From Sphingomonas sp. (lineage in GTDB: Bacteria > Pseudomonadota > Alphaproteobacteria > Sphingomonadales > Sphingomonadaceae), in assembly GCF_025363195.1 (NCBI RefSeq), contig NZ_JANYEK010000246.1, forward strand, positions 1-49,353: a DNA stretch of 49,353 nt, read 5' to 3'. Position numbers and translations under genes: made by a program. Shown one piece after another: positions 41,894-49,353 of this stretch; positions within the stretch are counted from its first letter, which is position 1, and every line of letters starts with the position of its first letter. Under the pieces are notes generated by a model. The model worked only from the letters and a program-made list of their open reading frames with translations. It searched no databases and was not told the origin of the DNA.

Positions 41894-41980
41894 CTCAGCC
41901 CCAGCCTGTTCCGCGTAAGTCGGCTTCCTTTAGATTCGCGTTGCCCACACCGCAAGCGGCGCTTAAGCGCTGGCCCCTTC

Positions 41981-42871
41981 ATGGAGAATTTCGCCGCCCC
42001 TGCCCGTCCGATCGTCAGCCGGATGATCGCCGCCGCCGCCGCCGATCCTGCGCGCGCCGTCGCGTTTCAGGGCGCGCCCGGCGCGAACAGCCATGTCGCG
42101 GCGCTGGAAGCCTTTCCGGATGGGCTGCCGTTGCCCTGTTTCGACTTCGCCGACGCGATCGATGCGGTGCGCGAAGGTCGCGCGGATTGTGCGATCATCC
42201 CGATCGAAAATTCGCTCCATGGTCGCGTCGCCGACATGCATTTCCTGCTGCCCGAATCGGGGCTGGTGATCACCGGCGAACATTTCCTCGGGATCAAGCA
42301 CGCGCTGATGGGCCTAGGCTCGCGGGACGAAGTGCGCGAGGCCATGAGCCATCCGCAAGCGCTGGGCCAATGCCGCCACTGGCTGCGCGAGCATGACATC
42401 AAGCCGATCAGCTATCCCGATACGGCTGGCGCAGCGGCAGTGGTGGCGGAACGCGGCGATCCTAAGGTCGCGGCTCTCGCCCCGCCCGGCGCGGCGGAGA
42501 TCTATGGGCTCAAGCTGCTGGCTGAAGGCTTGGCGGATGCCGAACATAACATGACGCGCTTCGTGGTGCTGGCCCGTGCCGGCCACGCCACTTTTGGTGA
42601 CGGGCCGTACATGACGACGTTGATCTTCGAGGTGAAGAACGTGCCCGCCGCATTGTACAAAGCGATGGGTGGTTTCGCGACCAACGGGGTCAACATGACC
42701 AAGCTGGAAAGCTATCAGCGCGGCGGTACCTTCGCCGCGACCGAGTTCTTCGCCGATGTCGAAGGCAAGCCGGGCGATCCGGGGCTTGACCGGGCGCTGG
42801 AGGAATTGCGCTTCCACACCAAATGGGTGCGACTGCTCGGCACGTACCGGCAGGCCCGCGCGCGGGGCTGA
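41981..42871 (+). CDS. pheA: Prephenate dehydratase
   Basis: A 296-residue monofunctional prephenate dehydratase making phenylpyruvate for phenylalanine synthesis. The catalytic domain opens RAVAFQGAPGANSHVAALEAFP and includes IIPIENSLHGRVADMHFLL, NMTRFVVLAR (TRF catalytic motif) near residue 190, and ACT-domain features NGVNMTKLESYQRGGTFAATEFFADVEG (the ESR-like phenylalanine-binding motif). The chorismate mutase domain of E. coli PheA is absent. I take the ATG at 41981, which starts just before the domain; the frame upstream to 41648 lies across the divergent cytochrome gene. It ends four bases from the next gene, which is convergent. Confidence 0.95.
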   Translation: MENFAAPARPIVSRMIAAAAADPARAVAFQGAPGANSHVAALEAFPDGLPLPCFDFADAIDAVREGRADCAIIPIENSLHGRVADMHFLLPESGLVITGEHFLGIKHALMGLGSRDEVREAMSHPQALGQCRHWLREHDIKPISYPDTAGAAAVVAERGDPKVAALAPPGAAEIYGLKLLAEGLADAEHNMTRFVVLARAGHATFGDGPYMTTLIFEVKNVPAALYKAMGGFATNGVNMTKLESYQRGGTFAATEFFADVEGKPGDPGLDRALEELRFHTKWVRLLGTYRQARARG

Positions 42872-42875
42872 CGGG

Positions 42876-44039
42876 TTAACCCAGCCGCCGCACGCCCTCT
42901 GCGCGCACCGCCGCGATCGTCGGATAGCCGTTGACCGCCATCATCAGATCCGCCTCGGCCAGGATGCATTTCAGCACATGCGCCGCGCCCGCCGCGCCAT
43001 CGAGCGCGAGGCCGTAGCTATAGGGCCGCCCAACGCCGACCGCCGTCGCGCCAAGCGCCAGCGCCTTGACGACATCCGACCCTGAACGGATCCCCGAATC
43101 GAACAGCACCGGCACCTCACCCGCCCCGGCGACGACCTCCGGCAGCAGGTCGATCGCGGCGATCCCGCCATTGGCCTGCCGCCCGCCGTGATTCGAGCAA
43201 TAGAGGCCGTCCGCCCCAGCATCCACCGCGCGGCGCGCATCGTCACCGTGGCAGATGCCCTTCAGCACGATCGGCAATTTGGTCAGCGATTTCAGCCAGG
43301 CCATGTCGTCCCAGGTCAGCACCTTGCCGAATAAGCGGCTCCACAGCCCGATCGCCTCGGGCAGATTCCCCGCCACCGGCTTGCCGAGCAGTTTCTGGAA
43401 GACGGGATCGACGAAGTAATTTTCCAGCACATGGCCGCGCAATTGCGGGAAGTTGCCCGAATTCAGATCGCGGGGTCGCCAGCCCGTGACCCAGGTGTCG
43501 AGCGTGACTACGATCGCCTTGTAGCCCGCCGCCTCCGCGCGGCTTATGAGGCTGGCGGTCAGGTCCGGATCTCGCGGGGTGTAGAGTTGGAACAGGCCGG
43601 GCGTCTCCCCGCTCGCCTTCAGCACATCCTCCAACGGATCGTTGGCCAATGTCGAGGCGCACAACGGAACACCGGTCGCAGCGGCGGCCTTGGCGGCCGC
43701 GATGTCGCCATGGCCATCCTGCGTGCAGATTCCGGTAACCCCGATCGGGCACATGAAAAGCGGCGTCGGCAGTTTCATGCCAAACAACTCGATCGATAGG
43801 TCGCGTTCGCTGGCATCCACCATCATACGCGGCACCATGCCCCAATGATCGAAGGCAGAGCGGTTGCGCTCCTGCGTGCGCTCGTCCCCGCAGCCACCTT
43901 GCACATAATTTAGAACGTAAGGCGGCATCGCCGCCTGCGCGCGCGCGACGAGCGTGGCGTAATCCACCGGCACCTTGGGAAGTACGCCGCTCAGCGCCGC
44001 GCCGTAGAGTTCGTTCTGATAGGCACCGTAATTGGGCAT
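42876..44039 (-). CDS. FMN-dependent alpha-hydroxy-acid oxidase, lactate 2-monooxygenase-like
   Basis: A 387-residue FMN enzyme of the alpha-hydroxy acid oxidase family. The opening GAYQNELYGAALSG and YVLNYVQGGCGDERTQERNRSAFDHWGMVPRMMVDASERDLSIELFG closely follow the lactate 2-monooxygenase subgroup of actinobacteria rather than LldD. The catalytic histidine is in YCSNHGGRQANGG, and flavin contacts are in PIGVTGICTQDGHGD and LFDSGIRSGSDVVKALALGATAVGVGRP. It should oxidise lactate or another 2-hydroxyacid; distinguishing monooxygenase from oxidase activity is not possible. ATG at 44039 is preceded by GGAGAGG. It is downstream of galU with 97 bases between. Confidence 0.87.
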   Translation of the reverse strand: MPNYGAYQNELYGAALSGVLPKVPVDYATLVARAQAAMPPYVLNYVQGGCGDERTQERNRSAFDHWGMVPRMMVDASERDLSIELFGMKLPTPLFMCPIGVTGICTQDGHGDIAAAKAAAATGVPLCASTLANDPLEDVLKASGETPGLFQLYTPRDPDLTASLISRAEAAGYKAIVVTLDTWVTGWRPRDLNSGNFPQLRGHVLENYFVDPVFQKLLGKPVAGNLPEAIGLWSRLFGKVLTWDDMAWLKSLTKLPIVLKGICHGDDARRAVDAGADGLYCSNHGGRQANGGIAAIDLLPEVVAGAGEVPVLFDSGIRSGSDVVKALALGATAVGVGRPYSYGLALDGAAGAAHVLKCILAEADLMMAVNGYPTIAAVRAEGVRRLG

Positions 44040-44136
44040 GCGGCCTCTCCATTGATCTGCTTTGATGACCAGTGTGCCACAATGGCGGGCGAGGTCCATG
44101 CGTTCGTTAGCCGCCCACCCCTGGCGCAGAGGCTGG

Positions 44137-45003
44137 CTACCGCAGCAGATCAACCGCAAAGGCGCGCACCGCGTCGCCGATGTCGGGCCGGCCCAGCGCC
44201 ACGGCGAGGTTCGCCTGCACATAACCCGCCTTGTCGCCGCAATCGTAGCGCCGCCCGTCGAATGTCACACCGTGGAACGCCTGATCGCCGATCATCCGTG
44301 CCATCGCATCGGTCAGCTGGATTTCGCCGCCCGCGCCCTTCTGCTGCGTCTCCAGCACGCGCATCACCTCGGGTTGCAGGATATAGCGCCCGATCACCGA
44401 CAGGTTGGAAGGCGCGGTGCCGGGCGTTGGCTTCTCGACCAGCCCGGTAACCTCGGTGAGCGCGCCGTCGCGCTTGCCCGGCGTGATTACGCCGTACATA
44501 TGCGTCTGATCCTCCGGCACTTCCTGCGCGCAGATCAGATTGCCGCCGACCTTGTTATACGCCTCGACCATCTGCTTCAGGCAGCCGGGTTCGCCGACCA
44601 TGAAATCGTCCGCCAGCAGCACGGCAAACGGCTCGTCGCCGACTATGTGGCGCGCGCACCACACCGCATGGCCCAGGCCAATCGGCTCCTGCTGCCGGAC
44701 ATAGGCGACCGCGCCGGGCTTCAGAAGCGTCTGGGCGAGCACCTCAAGTGATTTGCCGCGACCCGCCATCGTCGCCTCGAGCTCGTAGGCGATGTCGAAA
44801 TGGTCCTCGATCGCCGATTTGCCACGACCGGTGACGAAGATCATCTGTTCGATCCCGGCCTCCAGCGCCTCGTCTACCGCGCATTGGATCAACGGCCGAT
44901 CCACCACGGGCAGCATCTCCTTTGGCATCGCCTTGGTTGCGGGCAGGAACCGCGTTCCCAAACCCCCCACCGGAAACACCGCCTTGCGCAGTGGCTTGAT
45001 CAT
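44137..45003 (-). CDS. galU: UTP-glucose-1-phosphate uridylyltransferase
   Basis: A 288-residue GalU making UDP-glucose from UTP and glucose 1-phosphate, a precursor for envelope polysaccharides. The nucleotide-binding opening KAVFPVGGLGTRFLPATKAMPKEMLPVVDRPLIQ is present, as are EQMIFVTGRGKSAIEDHFD, IGLGHAVWCA, ALTEVTGLVEKPTPG, the sugar-binding SVIGRYIL and GEIQLTDAMARM, and YDCGDKAGYVQANLA. Length matches the family (about 290-300). The ATG at 45003 has GGGAATGA upstream; a much longer frame is open beyond it, but that runs antisense to the GH130 gene. It is divergent from that gene across 198 bases. Confidence 0.96.
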   Translation of the reverse strand: MIKPLRKAVFPVGGLGTRFLPATKAMPKEMLPVVDRPLIQCAVDEALEAGIEQMIFVTGRGKSAIEDHFDIAYELEATMAGRGKSLEVLAQTLLKPGAVAYVRQQEPIGLGHAVWCARHIVGDEPFAVLLADDFMVGEPGCLKQMVEAYNKVGGNLICAQEVPEDQTHMYGVITPGKRDGALTEVTGLVEKPTPGTAPSNLSVIGRYILQPEVMRVLETQQKGAGGEIQLTDAMARMIGDQAFHGVTFDGRRYDCGDKAGYVQANLAVALGRPDIGDAVRAFAVDLLR

Positions 45004-45201
45004 CGTTTCATTCCCAAAATGCTGGCGTTGCCTAATCCGTCGCCCCATATCGCGCAACGATGTAAAATTTCCGTGCGTCGACAGGGCTGATAACGGCCGA
45101 AAACGATTCGTGCGTCGGCGTCCGTCTTTCGTATCAACGCCCGGACCGTTCATGCGATGCGCGCGTTCACGCTGCACCAGTGAAGATATGAGGACTATTC
45201 G

Positions 45202-46500
45202 ATGCCAGATGGCCAGCCGGTTCTCGACCATCACGACCTGATCCTTCGCCCGGACCCCTCCCGCACCGTCGTCCGTCCATTCGCGCTCGAATATCCCGGT
45301 CGCTTCAAGGTCGAGGGCCATTCGCGCACGCAAGCGATCGTCGATCGCATCCTGACGCTGGACGAAATGGACCTGCAGAGCGAACTCGATCTGCTCACCC
45401 ACTCGCTCGACGAGCGTCACCGCGATGTCGATGGCATGTTGATGCGCCGCTATGGTGAAATCGCGAAACAACTGCCCGAACCGATCGACGCTTCGGATGC
45501 CCAGCAACGCCTGATCGGTGCCTATTTCAGCGAGGAATTCTCCTTCGAGGCCGCCGCCTTGTTCAACCCCAGCGCAGTGTTGTCCCCCGACCAGAGCAAT
45601 GCGCCGGAAGGTGGCGTGCGCTTCGTCATCTCGCTCCGCGGCATCGGCGAGGGCCATGTCTCCTCGGTCACGTTCCGCACCGGAACCTGGGTGCCCGACG
45701 GTGAGATCGAGGTCGATGCGCCGAGCCTCGCTGCGGTGCCGCCGATCGTGGAGGGCAATGACGACGACGACACGCTGGCCATCGTGCGGCTGCATTGCGG
45801 CGGCAGCCGGGAGATATCGGAGACGGTGCTGTTTCCCGTCCTCCCCAGCCAGCGTCAGGGGATCGAGGATCTGCGGTTGGTGCGCTTCACCGAGGATGAC
45901 GGCGTGGTGACCTATCACGGTACCTACACCGCGTTCAGCGGGGCCGAGGCGCGGCCCGAATTGCTCACCGGCAGCGACTTCCGCAATTTCGAGATGCGCG
46001 CGCTCAGCGGTGATGCGGCGGGGGCCAAGGGCATGGCCCTGTTCCCACGCCGGATCGACGGGCAATATGTGATGCTCGGGCGGCAGGACAGCGAGAGCAT
46101 CTGGCTGCACCGCTCCGACGATCTGCTGGTGTGGAACGGAGGCGACCGGCTGGTGTCGCCGAAATATCCGTGGGAATTCGTGCAGATGGGCAATTGCGGA
46201 TCGCCGATCGAGATCGATGAGGGCTGGCTGGTGTTCACCCACGGCGTCGGCACGGTGCGCAATTATTGCATGGGCGCGTGCCTGCTCGACAAGGCCGACC
46301 CATCGAAACTGCTCGCCCGCACGCCCGAACCGATCCTCGCGCCGAGCCCGAACGAGCGTGACGGCTATGTGCCTAACGTCGTCTACAGTTGCGGCGCGCT
46401 GCTGCACGGGCGCGACGTGATGATCCCTTACGGGGTAGCGGACAATTTCGCGGCGTTCGCGACGACGACGGTGGAGCGGTTGCTGGCGGCAATGGAATAG
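45202..46500 (+). CDS. Glycoside hydrolase family 130 protein
   Basis: A 432-residue protein with a GH130 five-bladed beta-propeller domain, from about residue 100 on (EEFSFEAAALFNPSAVLSPDQSNAPEGGVRFVISLRGIGEGHVSSVTFRTG). It contains DLRLVRF..DDGVVTYHGTYTAFSG, KGMALFPRRIDGQYVMLGRQDSESIWLHRSDDLLVW, and W.FVQMGNCGSPIEIDEGWLVFTHGVGTVRNYCMGACLLD. GH130 enzymes are phosphorylases or hydrolases of beta-mannosides; several alphaproteobacterial ones are of unknown substrate and sit next to glycosyltransferases, which is not the case here. The N-terminal 100 residues are an additional helical region. A GAGG nine bases before the ATG supports the start. Confidence 0.88.
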   Translation: MPDGQPVLDHHDLILRPDPSRTVVRPFALEYPGRFKVEGHSRTQAIVDRILTLDEMDLQSELDLLTHSLDERHRDVDGMLMRRYGEIAKQLPEPIDASDAQQRLIGAYFSEEFSFEAAALFNPSAVLSPDQSNAPEGGVRFVISLRGIGEGHVSSVTFRTGTWVPDGEIEVDAPSLAAVPPIVEGNDDDDTLAIVRLHCGGSREISETVLFPVLPSQRQGIEDLRLVRFTEDDGVVTYHGTYTAFSGAEARPELLTGSDFRNFEMRALSGDAAGAKGMALFPRRIDGQYVMLGRQDSESIWLHRSDDLLVWNGGDRLVSPKYPWEFVQMGNCGSPIEIDEGWLVFTHGVGTVRNYCMGACLLDKADPSKLLARTPEPILAPSPNERDGYVPNVVYSCGALLHGRDVMIPYGVADNFAAFATTTVERLLAAME

Positions 46501-46547
46501 GCGCGGCTGTTCTTGGCTGCCCGATGGATTTCCACCGCTCCCGTCTT

Positions 46548-46646
46548 CCCGGACGTGATCCGGGATCCAGCTGGCGGCAAGCGATCCGCTCAGAGCCTCT
46601 TTTGACTGGATGCGCGGCACGTTGGACCCCGGATCAAGTCCGGGGT
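46548..46646. repeat. Inverted pair of CCGGA-TCCGG repeats overlapping the end of mccA
   Basis: CCCGGACGTGATCCGGG at 46548-46564 and, in opposite orientation, CCCCGGATCAAGTCCGGGG at 46627-46645. The two copies face each other and could form a long imperfect hairpin. The second copy contains the mccA stop codon. Repeats of the form CCCCGGACTTGATCCGGGG are frequent between genes in alphaproteobacteria. Confidence 0.82.
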
Positions 46647-48646
46647 GACGGTGGTAAGTCGCCTCCTTCCGCCCTCCCAATTTTAACCAGCATCGCGCCC
46701 TCGCTCACCTGCCCGCCGACGACGGCATCCAGCGCATCCACGATTCCGTCGAACGGCGCGACGAGGCTGTGCTCCATCTTCATCGCCTCCAGCGTGACCA
46801 ACTTCTGGCCCTTGGCAACGGTGTCGCCCGCCGCGACTTCGACCGCGATGATGCGGCCCGGCATCGGTGAGAGGATTGCACCATCGGCGGCGGTACCTGC
46901 GGTCGTGCCGCGTGTTGCCAGCGTCACCCGGTGCGGCGCGCCGTCTTGAAACAAAATGAATCCCTCGCCGTCCCCGACAAAACGATTATCGAACGCGGCA
47001 TCCAACGCGACATCGACAAATCGACCTTCGCCGAGAAGTGCCGCAATGGCGTGTCCGTCCACGACAAGGGTGCCGATCTCGCGACGGTCGGCGTTCAGCC
47101 GAAAACCGCCTAATTGGTTGCCGATGGGCCAAGCATCGCTCAGGCCCTGCCGCAGCAGCGTCATGCCGTGCGCGAGCGATACTGGTGACAAGTCAGATGG
47201 TGTGAGCAACCGATCGCCCTCCGCGGCGATAAAATTGGTTGTTACTTCGCCAGCGCGGAATGCGGACTCGCGGAGCAAAATTGCGAGGAAAGCGGCATTG
47301 GTCTTGACCGGCCATACCTCGATTGCCGCACAAGCATCGCCCAACCGTTTGGCGGCGGATTCACGTGTATCTGAGTGGATAATCAGCTTGGCGATCATCG
47401 GGTCGTAGAAAGGAGAGACTTCACCTCCTTGTTCGACACCGGTTTCCAACCTGAGCGGCGGCGAAGGCGTCCAATCCTCTTCGTTGCCCGAAAAGCCACC
47501 GGCCCGCATCATCTCGGCGACAGGCGCAAACAGAGTCCAGCCGTTTTGTTCGAGTTTGAGATGATCTAGTCTCCCGATCGATGGCAGGAAACCCTTGGCA
47601 GGATCCTCCGCATACAGCCGCGCTTCCATCGCCCAGCCGTTGATCGCCAGTTCGTCCTGCCGCTTCGGCAGCACCTCACCAGAGGCGACGCGCAACTGCC
47701 ATTCGACCAGATCCTGCCCGGTGATCTCCTCCGTCACCGGGTGTTCAACCTGAAGGCGCGTGTTCATTTCCATGAACCAGATGCGGTCGGCGCGAAGCCC
47801 TTCGCTCGCGTCGGCGATGAATTCGATCGTACCCGCGCCGACATAATCGACCGCCCTCGCCGCCTTCACCGCCGCGTCGCAGATCGACGCGCGCGTGGCC
47901 GCGTCCATGCCCGGCGCGGGGGCTTCCTCGATCACCTTCTGGTGGCGGCGTTGCAGCGAGCAATCGCGTTCGAACAGGTGGACGACGTTGCCGTGTGTGT
48001 CGCCGAACACCTGCACCTCAATATGGCGCGGCGAGAGGATGTATTTCTCGATCAGCACCTGCGTGTTGCCGAAACTGGACGCGGCCTCGCGCTGACACGA
48101 CACCAGCGCGTCGGCGAACTCGGCCGGATCATCCACCCGCCGCATGCCCTTGCCACCGCCGCCCGCGACCGCCTTGATTAGCACCGGATAGCCGACCTTG
48201 TCCGCCTCCGCCGCCAAATGTTCAGGCGCCTGATTCTCGCCGAGATAACCGGGGGTGACCGGCACGCCGGCGGCGATCATGCGCTGCTTGGCGGCATCCT
48301 TCAGGCCCATCGCGCGGATGCTGTCGGGGTTGGGGCCGACCCAGATCAGCCCCGCATCGATCACGCTTTGCGCGAAATCGGCATTTTCCGAGAGGAAGCC
48401 ATAACCGGGGTGAATCGCCTCGGCCCCGGTCGCCTGTGCAGCGGCGATGATCTTGCTACCGACCAGATAGCTTTCGCGTGCCGGGGACGGGCCGATATGC
48501 ACCGCCTCGTCGGCCTGACGGACATGCAGCGCCTTCGCATCCGCATCCGAATAGACCGCGACGGTGCGGATGCCCATCGCCCGCGCCGTGCGGATGATGC
48601 GACAGGCGATCTCGCCGCGATTGGCGATGAGGAGGGATTTCAGCAT
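46634..48646 (-). CDS. Methylcrotonyl-CoA/acyl-CoA carboxylase biotin-containing subunit alpha
   Basis: A 670-residue biotin-dependent carboxylase alpha subunit. The biotin carboxylase domain opens LKSLLIANRGEIACRIIRTARAMGIRTVAVYSDADA. The ATP-grasp region has KAVAGGGGKGMRRV, CSLQRRHQKVIEEAPAP, and FMEMNTRLQVEHPVTEEITGQDLVEWQ. An intervening BT-like domain follows. The BCCP domain at the C-terminus has the biotinyl lysine in LEAMKMEHSLVAPFDGIVDAL. With the carboxyltransferase gene upstream of it this forms a pair most like methylcrotonyl-CoA carboxylase of leucine degradation, though propionyl- or geranyl-CoA cannot be excluded. The last ten residues (GGDLPPSPRT) are encoded by the repeat. 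No ribosome binding site precedes the ATG. Confidence 0.92.
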   Translation of the reverse strand: MLKSLLIANRGEIACRIIRTARAMGIRTVAVYSDADAKALHVRQADEAVHIGPSPARESYLVGSKIIAAAQATGAEAIHPGYGFLSENADFAQSVIDAGLIWVGPNPDSIRAMGLKDAAKQRMIAAGVPVTPGYLGENQAPEHLAAEADKVGYPVLIKAVAGGGGKGMRRVDDPAEFADALVSCQREAASSFGNTQVLIEKYILSPRHIEVQVFGDTHGNVVHLFERDCSLQRRHQKVIEEAPAPGMDAATRASICDAAVKAARAVDYVGAGTIEFIADASEGLRADRIWFMEMNTRLQVEHPVTEEITGQDLVEWQLRVASGEVLPKRQDELAINGWAMEARLYAEDPAKGFLPSIGRLDHLKLEQNGWTLFAPVAEMMRAGGFSGNEEDWTPSPPLRLETGVEQGGEVSPFYDPMIAKLIIHSDTRESAAKRLGDACAAIEVWPVKTNAAFLAILLRESAFRAGEVTTNFIAAEGDRLLTPSDLSPVSLAHGMTLLRQGLSDAWPIGNQLGGFRLNADRREIGTLVVDGHAIAALLGEGRFVDVALDAAFDNRFVGDGEGFILFQDGAPHRVTLATRGTTAGTAADGAILSPMPGRIIAVEVAAGDTVAKGQKLVTLEAMKMEHSLVAPFDGIVDALDAVVGGQVSEGAMLVKIGRAEGGDLPPSPRT

Positions 48647-48651
48647 GTTGG

Positions 48652-48718
48652 CACCGCGAATGTTATCAACGTTGACACGCCGGCGGTGTTTTGGAGGGGC
48701 GTGTCAACATTCGCGGTG
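48652..48718. repeat. Imperfect inverted repeat directly upstream of mccA
   Basis: The arm 48652-48681 (starting CACCGCGAATGTT) and the arm 48698-48718 (starting GGCGTGTCAACATT) are complementary over 21 bases. The left arm contains an extra nine-base insertion (ATCAACGTT, 48665-48673), a near copy of the adjacent sequence. The element starts only five bases from the mccA ATG and lies within a 175-base gap between the carboxylase genes. Confidence 0.75.
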
Positions 48719-48821
48719 AATGTCGGGACGGTACGGGCGGGACAGCGGGTCATCGTGCGAGTGCTAACCCCATTCATCGTCTGTAGGACAGCGCGAAATA
48801 CGCGGACGGGCGGGCGCACCA

Positions 48822-49353
48822 TCACATCCGGAACACGCCGAACGCGGGGCGTTCGGGAATGGGCGCGTTGAGCGTCGCGGCAAAGGCCAGCCCCAGCACG
48901 TCGCGGGTCTGCGCCGGATCGATGATGCCATCGTCCCACAGCCGCGCGGTGGCGTACCACGGATTGCCTTCGTCCTCGTATTTCTGGCGCACCGGGGCCT
49001 TGAAAGCTTCGGCCTGCTCCTCGGTCCAGCTGTCCGCGTCGCGGTGGACGGTGGCCAGTACCGAGGCGGCCTGTTCCCCGCCCATCACGCTGATCCGCGA
49101 GTTCGGCCAACTGAACAGGAAGCGCGGGGCGTACGCCCGCCCGCACATGCCGTAATTGCCCGCGCCGAAGCTGCCGCCGATCAACACGGTGATCTTGGGC
49201 ACCGTGGCGGTGGCGACAGCGGTGACAAGCTTTGCGCCGTGTTTGGCGATGCCCTCTGCCTCGTACCGGCCACCGACCATGAAGCCGGAGATGTTCTGGA
49301 GAAACAGCAAGGGGATGCGCCGCTGGCACGCCAGTTCGATGAAGTGCGCGCCT
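48822..49353 (-). CDS. Carboxyl transferase subunit beta of methylcrotonyl-CoA type (5' end outside window)
   Basis: The C-terminal portion (about 177 residues) of a biotin-dependent carboxyltransferase. It begins at the window edge with [40 protein letters not shown] and has [49 protein letters not shown], and the closing [35 protein letters not shown]. These match the MccB/LiuB subgroup closely. The frame runs off the end of the window. It is the promoter-proximal gene of a pair with the biotin-containing subunit, separated from it by 175 bases. Neighbouring leucine-degradation genes (isovaleryl-CoA dehydrogenase and others) would be expected just outside. Confidence 0.9.
   Translation of the reverse strand, partial: GAHFIELACQRRIPLLFLQNISGFMVGGRYEAEGIAKHGAKLVTAVATATVPKITVLIGGSFGAGNYGMCGRAYAPRFLFSWPNSRISVMGGEQAASVLATVHRDADSWTEEQAEAFKAPVRQKYEDEGNPWYATARLWDDGIIDPAQTRDVLGLAFAATLNAPIPERPAFGVFRM

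Noticed and set aside
45004-46680. Extension of the galU frame upstream to 847 residues
   Set aside because: The added part is antisense to the GH130 gene; the GalU domain begins cleanly at the ATG at 45003.

Overview
The window is a high-GC chromosomal segment of an alphaproteobacterium, most likely Sphingomonas or a close sphingomonad. The evidence is a two-piece (circularly permuted) tmRNA gene, the CtrA inhibitor SciP (DUF1153), an NDUFS4-like complex I accessory subunit, a CycM-type anchored cytochrome c, a HisZ-dependent histidine pathway, and several families of GC-rich palindromic intergenic repeats typical of sphingomonads. No rRNA, tRNA, CRISPR array, prophage or insertion sequence was seen. 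The window begins inside hrpB and ends inside a methylcrotonyl-CoA carboxyltransferase gene.

Layout. 1-1.4 kb: 3' part of hrpB (carrying a palindromic repeat read in frame) and the NDUFS4-like gene. 1.4-4.1 kb: a reverse-strand operon lemA-TPM-TPM-nudix. 4.2-5.1 kb: mscL converging on an Rrf2 regulator. 5.1-8.8 kb: permuted ssrA (tmRNA), a large secreted M16 peptidase and a coupled small orphan protein. 8.9-12.4 kb: an Mla-type lipid transport operon, divergent from a HAD hydrolase. 13.1-19.3 kb: a DUF445 membrane protein, then a periplasmic adaptor/RND efflux pair with a small membrane protein. 19.3-21.6 kb: two GlsB/YeaQ-type stress membrane proteins around a SIMPL protein, then sciP. 22-25.5 kb: mnmA, then a coupled phzF-CDF-pdxH operon. 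25.7-33.3 kb: a closely packed forward run with an ATP-grasp/alpha-E fusion, a transglutaminase, a DnaJ-like protein, YihY, fabI, a VOC protein and aroC. 33.4-39.3 kb: a small secreted Thr/Pro-rich protein, then reverse-strand purA, hisZ, serA and serC. 39.4-49.4 kb: extensin-like lipoprotein, LOG protein, cytochrome c, pheA, a lactate monooxygenase-like flavoenzyme, galU, a GH130 enzyme and the two subunits of a biotin-dependent carboxylase.

Most genes are core metabolism or envelope maintenance. Gene overlaps of the ATGA, GTGA and TGATG type are frequent and imply translational coupling. The poorly described elements are mainly (i) the ATP-grasp/alpha-E plus transglutaminase pair, a predicted peptide-modifying or amide-forming system without an assigned product, (ii) structured leaders before serC and purA that can pair with their ribosome binding sites, (iii) a tandem hairpin repeat between serA and hisZ, and (iv) repeat elements that have entered or trimmed coding regions (hrpB, mccA). 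I saw nothing in the window that is clearly a new defence or mobile system.
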